From Acinetobacter sichuanensis (GTDB lineage: Bacteria; Pseudomonadota; Gammaproteobacteria; Pseudomonadales; Moraxellaceae), in NCBI RefSeq assembly GCF_003024515.2, contig NZ_PYIX02000016.1, positions 21,842 through 85,841 of the forward strand: a DNA stretch of 64,000 nucleotides, read 5' to 3'. Below the pieces are notes generated by a model that was not told the origin of the DNA, made no database searches, and saw only the letters and a program-made list of their open reading frames with translations. A program made the position numbers and the translations under genes. Of the stretch, positions 28,246-39,223 are shown one piece after another. The stretch's first letter is position 1. Each line of letters begins with the position of its first letter.

Positions 28246-31200
28246 TTATTGTGGATCTGCTTGAGTTCTTTTCAAAAGCGTTTGTAAATTCGCCGCTTTT
28301 GGTTTCACCAGCCAGAATTTACGGCTGTAGAAATCAAACTCATTGCGGATCTTATACGCCCAAGCACTGCCCGTTTCAGCAATATGTTCATCCAGAATAC
28401 GAAGTAAGAATTCTTTGTGTTCTTCCATTGATTCTGTAGAAATACGGTTTAACTCGATCAGTTCATGGTTGTAGTAATCTACGAAATCATTATCCAAGTC
28501 AAGTACATAAGCAAAACCGCCAGTCATCCCTGCACCAAAGTTGTGTCCAACTTTACCGAGTACAGTGACAATACCGCCAGTCATATATTCACAGCAATGA
28601 TCGCCTGCGCCTTCAATCACGGCAAATGCACCGGAGTTACGTACTGCAAAACGCTCGCCCGCTGTACCCGCTGCAAATAACTTACCGCCAGTTGCACCGT
28701 ACAAACAGGTATTACCAATGATTGCGGTTTCCTGAGTCTGAAATGGTGAACCTTTTGGTGGGAAGATCGATACACGACCGCCTGCCATACCTTTACCGAC
28801 ATAGTCGTTGGCATCACCTTCAAGGCTGATGTGTAAACCACCTGCATTCCACACGCCAAGCGACTGACCTGCTGTACCTTTCAGATTCATTTTCACAGGA
28901 TGTGCTTCCATACTCAGGTTGCCATAACGTTTGGCAATTTCACCTGAAATACGTGCGCCGATTGAACGGTCACAGTTACCGACTGTGAAGTGATATTCAC
29001 CACCTGTACCTGCTTCAATCGCAGGCAGCATTTCTGCCACCATTTTCTCAGCCAGTACACCTTTGTCGAATGGCTCATTGCCCTGAACCTGACAGTACTG
29101 TGCTTTGCCTTCCGCAGATGGATGCGACTCAAGTAATGCACTTAAATCCAGATGTGCATGTTTAGCGGTTTCACCCGGTAACATTTCCAGTAGATCTGTA
29201 CGACCAATCAAGTCTTTTAATGACGCAACACCAAGCGCTGCCAACCATTCACGGGTTTCTTCCGCAATAAAGTGGAAGAAGTTGATCAGCATTTCAGGTT
29301 CACCAATGTAGTGTTCCTGACGTAAATGATCCTGCTGTGTTGCAACACCCGTTGCACAGTTATTTAAATGGCAAATACGCAGGTATTTACAACCTAATGC
29401 GATCATTGGCGTAGAACCAAAACCGAAGCTTTCTGCACCAAGAATGGCTGCTTTTACAACATCCAGACCTGTTTTTAAACCACCATCGGTTTGTACACGA
29501 ACTTTGCCACGCAAGTCATTCACACGCAGTGCCTGATGCGCCTCACTTAAACCCAATTCCCACGGTGAACCTGCATGGTGAATCGAAGAAAGTGGAGATG
29601 CTGCTGTACCACCGTCATAACCCGAAATGGTAATGAAGTCAGCATAGGCTTTTGCCACACCTGCCGCAATCGTACCGACACCCGGCTCAGACACCAGTTT
29701 TACAGACACCATCGCTTGAGGATTGACTTGTTTTAAGTCAAAGATCAATTGTGATAAATCTTCAATCGAGTAAATGTCATGGTGCGGTGGTGGCGAAATC
29801 AAAGTCACGCCCGGTACGGAATAACGTAAACGTGCAATTAAGCCATTCACTTTACCACCCGGTAATTGACCGCCTTCACCCGGTTTTGCACCTTGTGCCA
29901 CTTTAATCTGTAACACTTCCGCAGAGGTTAAATAAGCAGGCGTTACACCGAAACGACCTGATGCAATTTGCTTGATTTTTGAGTTACGGATTGTGCCATA
30001 ACGTGCAGGATCTTCACCGCCCTCACCTGAGTTTGAACGACCACCAATGGTATTCATGGCAATGGCAATCGCCTCATGCGCTTCAGGTGATAATGCACCC
30101 AATGACATGCCTGCTGAGTCAAAACGTGGCAGAATTTCTTCAACTGACTCAACTGCTTCAAGCGGAATGGAATTTTCAGTTTTCAGTTTCAGCAAGTCAC
30201 GAATGGTTGCAATCGGACGTTTGTTTACAAGCTCTGCATATTCTTTAAAGTCAGCATAGTTGCCTGAACGTACTGATTTATGTAGCGCATTGATCACATC
30301 AGGGTTAAATGCATGGTATTCCTTATCGAATACAAATTTCAGCAAGCCACCCTGTTCAATTGGCTTACGTGATTTCCACGCAGTTTCAGCCAATTTTTTC
30401 TGATCATTTTCCAGGTCTTCAAAAGTCGCACCTTTAATACGGCTTGGAACGCCTGTGAAACATTTGGCAACCACTTCATCAGACAGACCAACAGCTTCAA
30501 ACAACTGACCGCCACGATAAGAGGCAACCGTTGAAATCCCCATTTTTGACAGGACTTTCAATAAGCCTTTGTCGATCCCTTTACGGAAGTTGGCTTGTGC
30601 ATGGATTGGATCACCGAGTAATTCACCTTTGGCAATCAGATCATTGATGACATCATAAGCAAGGTATGGATAAATCGCAGTTGCACCAAAACCTAAAATC
30701 ACCGCAAACTGATGCGGATCACGTGCAAGTGCAGTTTCAACAATAATGTTGGCATCTGTACGTAAACCGACATGAATTAAATGGTGGTGAATGGCACCTG
30801 TGACCATTGCCGAGTTAGCAGGCAAGAAACCTTCACGGATTTTCTTGTCTGAAATCACCAATAATGTTTTACCGTCACGTACTGCCTGTGCTGCTTCTTC
30901 ACAAATTCGTGAAATCGCTGCTTCCAGACCTTCTACTTCAGGATAGTTCAGATCAAGATCAGCAATCTCATATCCTTTACGACCACTGGTACGAATCTGA
31001 TGCATTTTCGAATTTGACAGAACAGGACTTGAAACAATCAAACGATCTGCATGTTCAGGACCTTGTTCAAAGACATTTTGCTCACGCCCCAAACAAGTTT
31101 CCAACGACATCACAATCGACTCACGTAATGGATCGATTGGCGGGTTAGTGACTTGGGCGAACTGCTGACGGAAATAATCAGTCACATGGCGAACCTGGCG

Positions 31201-32727
31201 TGACAAAACTGCCATCGGGGTATCATCACCCATAGAGCCAACAGCTTCCTGACCGCTTTCAGCGATTGGACGCAACAATTGATCACGTTCTTCAAAAGTC
31301 ACCATAAACATTTTCTGTGCTGCTTTTAAGGCATCGCCTTTTAAGCCTTGTTCACATAAATATTCTTCAAGCTCAGGACTGCCTTGTACACGAACTGAGT
31401 TTTCACGTAGCCATTCACGATATGGACGCATTTTTTTCAAGTGATTGCTGACATCTTTGGTATCAAGCATTTTACCTGTATGCGTATCAATGACTAAAAT
31501 CTGACCTGGACCGACACGACCTTTAGACACAACATCTTCAGGTTCATAGCCCCAGACACCAATTTCCGAAGCTAAAGTGATATAACCATTTTTGGTAATC
31601 ACCCAACGTGCAGGACGTAAACCATTACGGTCAAGCATACAAATCGCATGACGACCATCTTGAATCACCAAGCCCGCAGGACCATCCCAAGCTTCCATGT
31701 GTTTCGAGTTAAACTCGTAGAATGCACGTAAGTCAGCATCCAAAGTTTCCACGTTTTGCCATGCTGGTGGTACCAACATACGCAGCGCACGGAACAAGTC
31801 CATTCCACCACCGACCAAAATCTCAAGCATATTGTCCATACTTGAAGAATCTGAACCTGTACGGTTTACAATTGGGTTTAGATCGGTCAACCCTGGTAAT
31901 AATGGGTTTTCAAATTTAGGGGTACGTGCTGCTGCCCAATTACGGTTCGCTGTAATGGTATTGATTTCACCATTGTGTGCCAAATAACGGAATGGCTGTG
32001 CCAATGGCCAGCGCGGTAAAGTATTGGTCGAGAAACGCTGATGGAATACCACAATGTGAGAATCTAAACGTTCATCTGCAAGGTCAGTATAAAAATCTGC
32101 AATATATGCAGGCATCATCAAACCTTTATAGCTAATCACAGTTGAGCATAAAGTAGTGACATAAAAGTATGGGTCATTGCTGATTTGCTGTTCAGCACGA
32201 CGACGTGCCATAAACAATTTACGATTGAATTCAACCTCAGTCACACCCATTGGGCAATTGACAAAAATTTGCTCAAATGCAGGCAATGACTGCATTGCGA
32301 TTGAGCCTAAAGCATCATTATTGGTTGGAACCACACGCCAGCCGATGACACGACAACCTTCTTCTTCTATTTCTTTAGTTAAAATTTGTTTGGCATGTGC
32401 AGCAAGAGCAGGATCTAAATTTAAAAATACTGTGCCGACTGCAAAAATTTCACTGAGCGTAATATCACTAATTTTTTTTGCTTCTTCACGGAAAAATGCT
32501 TTTGGCATTGCCAATAATAATCCGCAACCATCGCCTGTCTTACCGTCTGCAGCAATACCACCACGATGCGTCATGCAACTTAAACTATGAATTGCGGTCT
32601 TGACTAAGTCATGACTTGCATCACCCTGCATATGGGCGATCAAACCGAAACCACAGTTATCTTTGAACTCATCCGGTTGGTATAAACCTTGAGCGGGAGC
32701 TACAGTATTAGGCGATGGCATGTGCAT
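28246..32727 (-). CDS. gltB: GltB, glutamate synthase large (alpha) subunit
   Basis: This 1493-residue subunit makes two glutamates from glutamine and 2-oxoglutarate. The N-terminal class II glutaminase has its catalytic Cys25 in DNCGFG, exposed after removal of a 24-residue (or 22-residue from Met3) propeptide. The central and FMN synthase domains follow, with [14 protein letters not shown] and [14 protein letters not shown]. The 3Fe-4S cysteines are in [16 protein letters not shown] near residue 1120, and the C-terminal part is the beta-helix GXGXG domain ([17 protein letters not shown]). Full length and intact. Transcription probably starts at a sigma-54 promoter about 240 bp upstream. Confidence 0.97.
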   Translation of the reverse strand: MHMPSPNTVAPAQGLYQPDEFKDNCGFGLIAHMQGDASHDLVKTAIHSLSCMTHRGGIAADGKTGDGCGLLLAMPKAFFREEAKKISDITLSEIFAVGTVFLNLDPALAAHAKQILTKEIEEEGCRVIGWRVVPTNNDALGSIAMQSLPAFEQIFVNCPMGVTEVEFNRKLFMARRRAEQQISNDPYFYVTTLCSTVISYKGLMMPAYIADFYTDLADERLDSHIVVFHQRFSTNTLPRWPLAQPFRYLAHNGEINTITANRNWAAARTPKFENPLLPGLTDLNPIVNRTGSDSSSMDNMLEILVGGGMDLFRALRMLVPPAWQNVETLDADLRAFYEFNSKHMEAWDGPAGLVIQDGRHAICMLDRNGLRPARWVITKNGYITLASEIGVWGYEPEDVVSKGRVGPGQILVIDTHTGKMLDTKDVSNHLKKMRPYREWLRENSVRVQGSPELEEYLCEQGLKGDALKAAQKMFMVTFEERDQLLRPIAESGQEAVGSMGDDTPMAVLSRQVRHVTDYFRQQFAQVTNPPIDPLRESIVMSLETCLGREQNVFEQGPEHADRLIVSSPVLSNSKMHQIRTSGRKGYEIADLDLNYPEVEGLEAAISRICEEAAQAVRDGKTLLVISDKKIREGFLPANSAMVTGAIHHHLIHVGLRTDANIIVETALARDPHQFAVILGFGATAIYPYLAYDVINDLIAKGELLGDPIHAQANFRKGIDKGLLKVLSKMGISTVASYRGGQLFEAVGLSDEVVAKCFTGVPSRIKGATFEDLENDQKKLAETAWKSRKPIEQGGLLKFVFDKEYHAFNPDVINALHKSVRSGNYADFKEYAELVNKRPIATIRDLLKLKTENSIPLEAVESVEEILPRFDSAGMSLGALSPEAHEAIAIAMNTIGGRSNSGEGGEDPARYGTIRNSKIKQIASGRFGVTPAYLTSAEVLQIKVAQGAKPGEGGQLPGGKVNGLIARLRYSVPGVTLISPPPHHDIYSIEDLSQLIFDLKQVNPQAMVSVKLVSEPGVGTIAAGVAKAYADFITISGYDGGTAASPLSSIHHAGSPWELGLSEAHQALRVNDLRGKVRVQTDGGLKTGLDVVKAAILGAESFGFGSTPMIALGCKYLRICHLNNCATGVATQQDHLRQEHYIGEPEMLINFFHFIAEETREWLAALGVASLKDLIGRTDLLEMLPGETAKHAHLDLSALLESHPSAEGKAQYCQVQGNEPFDKGVLAEKMVAEMLPAIEAGTGGEYHFTVGNCDRSIGARISGEIAKRYGNLSMEAHPVKMNLKGTAGQSLGVWNAGGLHISLEGDANDYVGKGMAGGRVSIFPPKGSPFQTQETAIIGNTCLYGATGGKLFAAGTAGERFAVRNSGAFAVIEGAGDHCCEYMTGGIVTVLGKVGHNFGAGMTGGFAYVLDLDNDFVDYYNHELIELNRISTESMEEHKEFLLRILDEHIAETGSAWAYKIRNEFDFYSRKFWLVKPKAANLQTLLKRTQADPQ

Positions 32728-32978
32728 AGCGTACCCTTCTTTTAATCAACGCCCATATGGGCAAAAAATCTAATATTTAAAATCATTTAGCGTATTAAGC
32801 TTCTATTTAGTAATACACCTTAGATTCACACTACTCCAGTCAGTTTTGGATTAAATTGCAAGAAATTTTTTCTTACTTCATGCACTCATTTAAAGCAATG
32901 GTTCTGACCAAAATTGTACACTAATCAAACTATATTGCTCCAAAAGAGGGACAATCAACTTCATTAGTGCACCAATAA

Positions 32979-32994
32979 AGCAAAAAATATGCCA
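32979..32994 (-). promoter_or_regulatory. Sigma-54 (-24/-12) promoter of gltBD
   Basis: Minus strand TGGCATATTTTTTGCT against the consensus TGGCAC-N5-TTGCW. The GG and GC dinucleotides are exactly 10 bases apart, as sigma-54 requires; only the C of GCAC differs. The predicted start is near 32968. Confidence 0.7.
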
Positions 32995-33081
32995 AACTCT
33001 ATTTTCATTCACTAAACAACTCAAATCTTATAAAAATAAAGTATCTTTTAATATTCTGGCTTGATTTTACCTATCTTTATT

Positions 33082-33098
33082 TGCACCATTTTTGTGCT
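33082..33098. promoter_or_regulatory. NtrC-type activator site upstream of gltBD
   Basis: TGCACCATTTTTGTGCT is a 17-bp match to TGCACC-N5-GGTGCA with one exact half-site and one with two changes. It lies about 115-130 bp upstream of the predicted sigma-54 start, the normal distance for an enhancer-bound NtrC. Confidence 0.6.
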
Positions 33099-33141
33099 AT
33101 TGCTTTTATTTCGCTCCAAATTTGCTCTATTTTAGCACCAT

Positions 33142-34002
33142 TTAGTTAAATGGATCACTAATTTCATGCGTTACTGGCTTTTTTTCTGTCGTCGTTGTTG
33201 ATGTATTGGTAGGTGCTGTTTGTGACTGTGTCGTTGCTACAGGTTTTTTAACTTCTGCCGTTTCTTCTTTACGAGGACTTACAGCTGCGCTTGTATTTGT
33301 TGTTGTGCTACGTTGTGGCTGCTGTACAACAGGCTTAGGTTGAACAGCCAGTAAGGTTTCATCAATGATAGGTAATGGTGCAGATCTTAAGTTAATGGCA
33401 TATAACTTATTTCCACCAAGCATTTCATCTGAGCCCAGATCATTCACCAAACTTGAATAAGCTTCTAAATTTACAACTCTAGGTTGAATTGAAGGCGGAA
33501 GTTTTAAAGCAGCAAGTTGCTGTAACCCTGCTTTAGCTTGATCATCATTTTTATAGACGCCATATGCAACAACATATTGCTCTGCTTGATCTTCTGCACT
33601 TAAACGAAAATAAATAAAATTTTTACGATCAGCTTGCTTAATTAAAAATCCACGAATCACATCTTCATTTGAAGATTTAAATAATTCTACGATGTAATTT
33701 TTTTTATTTTCGTCAAAAAAACGATTACCACGAAATTCTGGCTCATGATCTCCTGATGCCACGACACGTGTTGTCAATTCTAGTGGTCGTACTTCATCCA
33801 TCAATGCACCAAGATGAGTCGTTGCAGCCACTTTTTCAGGTTGAATTTGTACTTGAGTTTCTTCTATAGGATTGACAACTTCAACCAATTCTTTGGTATC
33901 TGTTAATGTCCAAAAAATTAGTGCTGCAACAAAGCACAGCAATCCTATAATTAACCAAATATATTGTTGAATATTTTGCCAATTTTTTCGAACTGCTGCC
34001 AT
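33142..34002 (-). CDS. SPOR-domain-like inner-membrane protein
   Basis: The 286-residue bitopic protein has a short basic N-terminus, one transmembrane helix (about residues 15-33, IWLIIGLLCFVAALIFWTL) and a periplasmic part. Residues about 95-175 look like a SPOR-type domain (NYIVELFKSS, FIYFRLSAEDQAEQYVVAYGVYKNDDQAKAGLQQL), which in relatives binds denuded peptidoglycan at the septum. The C-terminus is a Pro/Thr/Ser/Gln linker without structure. Position after aroB matches the damX slot in other gamma-proteobacteria. It is the last gene of the pilM operon. The domain call is by pattern only. Confidence 0.75.
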   Translation of the reverse strand: MAAVRKNWQNIQQYIWLIIGLLCFVAALIFWTLTDTKELVEVVNPIEETQVQIQPEKVAATTHLGALMDEVRPLELTTRVVASGDHEPEFRGNRFFDENKKNYIVELFKSSNEDVIRGFLIKQADRKNFIYFRLSAEDQAEQYVVAYGVYKNDDQAKAGLQQLAALKLPPSIQPRVVNLEAYSSLVNDLGSDEMLGGNKLYAINLRSAPLPIIDETLLAVQPKPVVQQPQRSTTTNTSAAVSPRKEETAEVKKPVATTQSQTAPTNTSTTTTEKKPVTHEISDPFN

Positions 34003-34017
34003 GTAAAACGTACCTTT

Positions 34018-35097
34018 TTATATTTGATTCGCTAGAATTGCTTGCTTCATCAGCTCAACATCAAAGTCTTTCGTGATGACAGCTTGACCAAGTTGCTTCA
34101 GTAATATTAAACGAAGTTGCCCATTTAATACTTTTTTATCATGCGACATAAATGCTAAAAATTCATCAAGTGGAATTTTAGGACATACTATAGGTAATTT
34201 CGCACGTTGTATGATTTTTTTTGTACGCTCAAGATCTTCAATAGAAATCCATCCCATACGTTGTGATAAATCCGCTGCCATCACCATACCTGTTGCAACA
34301 GCTTCACCATGTAACCAAACCCCATATCCCATATAAGATTCAATTGCATGACCAAAAGTATGACCGAGATTTAAAAGAGCACGTTCTCCTTGCTCTTTTT
34401 CATCATTGGCAACAATACGTGCTTTATGCGCACATGAACGATAAACAGCTTCTGCTAAAAGTTCAGGGTCTTGAGCAACTAAGCCATCTATATTTTCTTC
34501 TAACCACGTTAAAAATTGTTCATCCCCAAGCAAAGCATATTTAATAACCTCTGCTAAACCCGCTGATAATTCACGTTCAGGTAATGTTTTTAACTGTGCC
34601 ATATCAGCTAAAACAACTTGAGGCTGCTGAAATGCACCAATCATGTTCTTGCCTAAAGGATGATTAATACCCGTTTTTCCTCCCACACTTGAATCAACTT
34701 GAGATAACAAAGTAGTCGGTACTTGGATAAAATAAACGCCTCGTTGGAAACAAGCTGAAGCGAAACCAGCCATATCACCAATCACACCACCACCCAAAGC
34801 CAACACAGTACAATCACGATTAAAATTCGCTTCAAGTAATGCATCAAAAATCAGATTTAAATGCTCAATATTTTTATATTTTTCACCATCAGGCAAAATA
34901 CAAGTCGCGACTTTTTTACCCAACTTTTCAATTGACTCGACATAATGATTTAAATACAACGCTTGTACAGTCGTATTGGTTACAATCATCACTTGCTGAC
35001 CTTTGATATAAGGCTCAAGTAATTGTTGTGGATTTAAATGACTACCAATAAAAATTGGATAACGACGATCACCAAGTTCAACATGTAAAGTTTGCAT
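34018..35097 (-). CDS. aroB: AroB, 3-dehydroquinate synthase
   Basis: The 359-residue NAD+ and divalent-metal enzyme makes 3-dehydroquinate from DAHP, the second step of the shikimate pathway. Visible motifs: the NAD-binding PDGEKYKN, the [19 protein letters not shown] loop near 98, [25 protein letters not shown] around 133-157, and the metal ligands in [11 protein letters not shown] (Glu) and GHTFGHAIE (His) plus LHGEAV (His). All are intact. It is 25 bp downstream of aroK and 15 bp upstream of the SPOR gene. Confidence 0.98.
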   Translation of the reverse strand: MQTLHVELGDRRYPIFIGSHLNPQQLLEPYIKGQQVMIVTNTTVQALYLNHYVESIEKLGKKVATCILPDGEKYKNIEHLNLIFDALLEANFNRDCTVLALGGGVIGDMAGFASACFQRGVYFIQVPTTLLSQVDSSVGGKTGINHPLGKNMIGAFQQPQVVLADMAQLKTLPERELSAGLAEVIKYALLGDEQFLTWLEENIDGLVAQDPELLAEAVYRSCAHKARIVANDEKEQGERALLNLGHTFGHAIESYMGYGVWLHGEAVATGMVMAADLSQRMGWISIEDLERTKKIIQRAKLPIVCPKIPLDEFLAFMSHDKKVLNGQLRLILLKQLGQAVITKDFDVELMKQAILANQI

Positions 35098-35122
35098 GAA
35101 TACCTATGCCTAACAACTCGTA

Positions 35123-35665
35123 CTAAATAATTTCTTTTGAAATAATCAATTGTAAAATGCGTTGTGCTAAATCTCGTGCCGCACCTTGATTAGTCTCAAT
35201 AATATAATGAGCAACATCACGATAAAGTGGATCTCTTATATTCAGGAGCTCTCTCAGTTTTTGTTCAGGATTTTCGACTTGCAATAAAGGACGATTCTTA
35301 TCTCGATATGTTCTTTGTAATTGAAGCTCTACAGGTGTATACAAATAAATCACAATTCCACGATTTTTTAAATAATCTCGATTTAGAACTTGAGTGACTG
35401 CACCACCGCCTGTTGCTAAAACTAAATTTTGTTTCTTGGTTAATTCATCTATAACTGTAGACTCTCGAGAGCGAAATCCGTGTTCACCTTCTTTTTCAAA
35501 TATCCAAGGAATTGTTGCGCCAGTTTTGCGCTCAATTTCGTGGTCACTATCTAAAAACTCACGCCCTAACAGATCTGCCAAATGTCGACCAACAGTGGTT
35601 TTTCCTGCTCCCATTGGCCCTACCAAATATAAATTTGGTAGGGAATCAAACTCTTTGCTTGGCAA
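35123..35665 (-). CDS. aroK: AroK, shikimate kinase
   Basis: The 180-residue P-loop kinase phosphorylates shikimate with ATP. The Walker A GPMGAGKTTVG is at 16-26 (Lys22), the shikimate-binding DSDHEIE with its Asp at about 40, FRSRES (Arg about 64), GGGAV near 85 and the lid Arg in RDKNRPLLQ around 123-127. A leader of about ten residues precedes the core, slightly longer than in E. coli AroK (173). It is between pilQ and aroB in the same operon. Confidence 0.97.
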   Translation of the reverse strand: MPSKEFDSLPNLYLVGPMGAGKTTVGRHLADLLGREFLDSDHEIERKTGATIPWIFEKEGEHGFRSRESTVIDELTKKQNLVLATGGGAVTQVLNRDYLKNRGIVIYLYTPVELQLQRTYRDKNRPLLQVENPEQKLRELLNIRDPLYRDVAHYIIETNQGAARDLAQRILQLIISKEII

Positions 35666-35701
35666 GGAGTCACCTATTGAATTGCTTTCATTGAAAGTAT
35701 A

Positions 35702-37866
35702 TTAATGATTTCTGCTACGACTGTCATTAATAATTCTTGGTGTAACAAAGATTAACAACTCACGTTTATTATCTTTTTTCACATCTTTTCGGAATAAGCT
35801 TCCGATATATGGTAAATCACCAAAGAATGGAACCTTAGTCGTGGTGTTCTGAGTTTCTTGCTCAAAAATACCACCCAATACAACAGTTTCACCATTATCC
35901 ACCAACACATTGGTATTGATTTCATTCTTATTCAAAATGATTTCCCCATTTGGTGCAACACCACCTGCAGAATCACTACTAATATTCAACTGCATTTGCA
36001 CTTTACCATCAGGTGTAATACTTGGTGTCACATCTAAACTAAGCAAAGCATCTTTAAATTCTGTAGTTGCAGTTGATCCTGCTGCTGAGTTTGTTGTCGT
36101 GGTATATGGGATTTGTTGACCAGAAGCCACTTTGGCTTTTTGTTTATCTGCCGTCATGACTTTTGGCGTAGAAATCACTTCACCATAACCATCAGCTTGT
36201 AAAGCAGAAAGTTCTAAATCAAGCATAAAGTCAGACAAGCTAATTAAACCAAAGGCGATTTTACCTGCAGCATTTGCCACACCTAAATCGACGTTTAAAT
36301 TCTGCGGTCTTGTAATCGTATACTTACCATCATCATCAGGTGTCTTTAAATCCCAAAGTGTTTGATCACTACCACCAACAAGTAAGTCATTATTACGCGT
36401 TACACCCTGAGAAAGATGCCCCACTTCACGCCCATTTCTTTGGAGAAACCTGTAGATGCACGAACAATACGAGCCTCAATCATCACTTGTTTTACAGAAA
36501 CATCGAGTAGGTCAACCATTTTACGAACTTTATCAATATTTGTAGCAGTATCATTGATAATTAAAGTATTAGTTCGTGTATCAGCAACTGCACTGCCGCG
36601 TGAGCTGAGTAAACTTTCAAGGGCTAGAGAAGTATCATTTGCCGTTCTATTTGCTTCTGCCCCTTTACTATTACGTGAATCCTCTAATAACTTTAATACA
36701 TCAGCAACTTTGGCATAACTTAGCTGAATATATTCAGTTTGAATTGGTGCAAGTTTTATGCTTTGAGCAATCGCTTTTGCTTCATCTTCTTCAGATTTGA
36801 TTAGCTCAGGTACAGGTGCGATCCAGATCACATCACCACTGCGACGTTTATCTAAATTTTTCGTTTTAAGAATAATATCTAATGCTTGATCCCAAGGTAC
36901 ATCTTTTAATCGCAAGGTAATATTGCCCTGAACTGAGTCAGCAGCAACCATATTTACCCCTGTAAAATCTGCAAGAAGCTGTAAAACACGTCTAACTTCA
37001 ATATCTTGGAAGTCGAGTGAAATCTTCTTACCTGTGTATGATTGGCTAGATGCTGGTTTATTTGGTCGTGTATCTTCAGGTCTTTTTAGACTAATCGTCA
37101 GTTTATTTTCAGCCTGATAAGCCATGTATTCATAGCTACCTGTAGACTGAATCGTAATCACACCATTACTGCCATCATTATGTGCATCAATCGTTGCAAC
37201 TGGTGTAGCAAAATCATTGACATTTAAACGACGAATCAAATGTGCTGGAATTTTATTACCTAAGACACGGACAACAACTTTACTACCTTGTTGCTGAACA
37301 TCTACAGGCGTATTCACACCAGCTAAATTAATGCTGACTTGACCTTCACCCTTATTTCCACGTTGGAAACCAATATCAGCCACACCTTGAGCAGGTTGTG
37401 TGACTTTTGGTCCTAAATTTTCCAAGGCATTGGCTTGATTTGCACTATTAATTTTTAAAATAAAAGTGTTACCTTCAACACGTGTTGTAAATGCACCACT
37501 ATTATTTAAATTAACAGTTAAACGTGAACGCTTCTCATCAGAAGCAACATTAATCGAAGATGCCTCAGAACTTGATACAGGAATTGCAGTTTGGCTTAGT
37601 GCTGGCTTTGTATCATTAAAATCGAGTACCAAACGAGATGGTGATTCTAATTGATAAGCTTGAGGTTGTGGTGGTAAGCCATTGAACATTACACGAATTT
37701 CAGTACCTTGTCCTGGTAGCTGCATAGGTACAATGTTCGTCATTGTTACTTGTGCTGCCGCAGCTTGCATCACTGCGATTGACACTGCTGCCATCGAAAA
37801 TTGACGTAAATAAGTGTTCATAAATATGCCGTCCCCACCCCAAAAATTTTTAATACTATTTTTCAT
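35702..37866 (-). pseudogene. pilQ: PilQ, type IV pilus secretin, broken by a frameshift
   Basis: PilQ forms the outer-membrane ring through which type IV pili and incoming DNA pass. Here it is in two frames. The first runs from 37866 to a premature stop at 36400-36402 and holds the signal peptide, two AMIN domains, the STN/N0-N1 domains (GKKISLDFQDIEVRRVLQLL) and the first residues of the secretin domain. The second, 35702 to about 36424, holds the secretin core (VASGQQIPYTT, VLVDNGETVVLGGIFEQ, ELLIFVTPRII). The joined length would be about 721, normal for Acinetobacter. Frames meet near 36405-36420, where adding one base after GGCATC restores reading into LSQGVTRNN. The start at 37866 has AAGGA six bases ahead; 37890 and 37821 are alternatives. 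Without repair the barrel is lost. Confidence 0.85.
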
Positions 37867-37886
37867 TGTTATTCCTTCATTCATTC

Positions 37887-38414
37887 TCAATCTAATTGAC
37901 CGATAAGTATCAAACTACGAGGTCTTTCAATATAACCGTCTCTGCCGTCTGGTACGATTTCTAAAAGATCAATTCGAGTTGGATTGATTGAAATAATTCG
38001 CCCTTGATTCATCCCCAAATAATTACCTTTTTGCACACGTTCCACTTTGCCATCAGGTGTTTGGATTAACCCAACGATTTGCCCACTCTGTGCTTTCATG
38101 CTGCCTTTGAAATTTAAGCTTTCAAGCGCATAACTTTCTAATTGTTCAGGTTGTCTAGCAAGATTTGGATAAACCCTTTTTCCAGCCATAATTTTGAGTT
38201 CATTTGCCAATGAACTTGGTAAAAATGGGCTACGTAATTGTTGTGCCGAATAGTCAAAACTTGGAACAGCATCAAAGCTTGGTGCTGGCTCAATCGGTAA
38301 AGGTGGCTGACTACGAATCGAAGCCATCTGTTGGTTCACAGCGTCAATACGTGAATCACACCCAACAAGAACAACAGCAAGAGAAATGCCGCCAATCATT
38401 TTAAATAAATTCAT
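37887..38414 (-). CDS. pilP: PilP, type IV pilus lipoprotein
   Basis: This 175-residue inner-membrane lipoprotein has the lipobox VVLVGC (Cys19, then Asp-Ser), a Pro-rich disordered linker, and the compact PilP domain from about residue 60 (LRSPF, LESLNFKGSM, GLIQTPDGKVERVQKGNYLG). It links the PilNO complex to the N0/N1 domains of PilQ. It starts 2 bp downstream of pilO, and its stop lies at the beginning of the pilQ leader, in the conserved pilMNOPQ order. Confidence 0.96.
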   Translation of the reverse strand: MNLFKMIGGISLAVVLVGCDSRIDAVNQQMASIRSQPPLPIEPAPSFDAVPSFDYSAQQLRSPFLPSSLANELKIMAGKRVYPNLARQPEQLESYALESLNFKGSMKAQSGQIVGLIQTPDGKVERVQKGNYLGMNQGRIISINPTRIDLLEIVPDGRDGYIERPRSLILIGQLD

Positions 38415-38416
38415 GC

Positions 38417-39223
38417 TTATTTTCTCCCCGTTTTACTTGTTGTATTTGAAGAGTCACTTGAACTTGACGTAGCTGCAGGTGAAGCTGAACTTGATGGTAC
38501 AGCAGGAGCATTCACACCAGCTTGTGTGGTATTGTCTGTTTTCACTGTTTCAATATCAGTACCAATATAACGATAAGTTTTTGCTTTTAAAGAATAGTTT
38601 ACTGATGGGACATCAGATTTACTGTCTTTTGCTTGCTCTGCTGTAATCGTAAAGTCATGTAAAGTTACAATACGCGGTAAAGCCGCAACACTACTCACAA
38701 AGCGACCAAAAGAGTGGTAATCCCCTGTTGCTTCAATTGCGATAGGTTGTTCAATAAAGAATTCTTGTCGAACTTCATTTTCAAGTCGAATATTTTTAAA
38801 TTTCAGACCTGAGTTTACGCCTGTCATATTAATATCTTCAACTAAATCAGGAACTTCAGTCTCCTTAGGAAGTTGCTCAAGTTGTTGAGTAAAATCAATT
38901 TGCATTTGTTGTAACTGAGCTTGATACTGCTGTAAATTTCTCAGTTTAGAATCTTTTTCTTTAAACTCATTTAATAAAGTTTGTTCTTGTGCTCGTGCCG
39001 AATCAATCGCATCTAGCTTAGGCTTAATGACTAAAAAATACCCAATCGCACACACAACAAAAAGAATAAACAACCAACAGGTAATTTTGACCGAAATAGG
39101 CCAACTTCCATAGTTGTTCATATCGAGTGTGTTAAATTGTTGAAAAAATTTATCAACCGACATAGATTTCTTTTTTGGTGTATCTTTTACCGAATCTATT
39201 TTATCAAGTTCTTGGCGACTCAT
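38417..39223 (-). CDS. pilO: PilO, type IV pilus alignment subcomplex protein
   Basis: The 268-residue bitopic protein has a cytoplasmic N-terminus, one helix at about 46-67 (ITCWLFILFVVCAIGYFLVI), a coiled coil (about 70-125) and a periplasmic PilO fold with TGVNSGLKFKNIRLE, then FGRFVSSVAALPRIVTLHDF. The C-terminus is a Ser/Thr/Ala tail of about 40 residues, longer than in Pseudomonas PilO (about 207). It pairs with PilN and bridges to PilP. Its start overlaps the pilN stop by 4 bp. Confidence 0.96.
   Translation of the reverse strand: MSRQELDKIDSVKDTPKKKSMSVDKFFQQFNTLDMNNYGSWPISVKITCWLFILFVVCAIGYFLVIKPKLDAIDSARAQEQTLLNEFKEKDSKLRNLQQYQAQLQQMQIDFTQQLEQLPKETEVPDLVEDINMTGVNSGLKFKNIRLENEVRQEFFIEQPIAIEATGDYHSFGRFVSSVAALPRIVTLHDFTITAEQAKDSKSDVPSVNYSLKAKTYRYIGTDIETVKTDNTTQAGVNAPAVPSSSASPAATSSSSDSSNTTSKTGRK

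Larger units (their letters stand above)
32728..33141. other. 414-bp gltBD promoter region
   Basis: No gene. It holds a sigma-54 element at 32979-32994 and an NtrC-like palindrome at 33082-33098, both oriented for gltB. The leader of about 240 nt from the predicted start to the gltB ATG shows no obvious riboswitch. Confidence 0.7.

Noticed and set aside
33099..33140. Further NtrC-like sites next to the strong one
   Set aside because: The GC pairs of these GCTC/AGCAC repeats do not fall at the required positions of the 17-mer.
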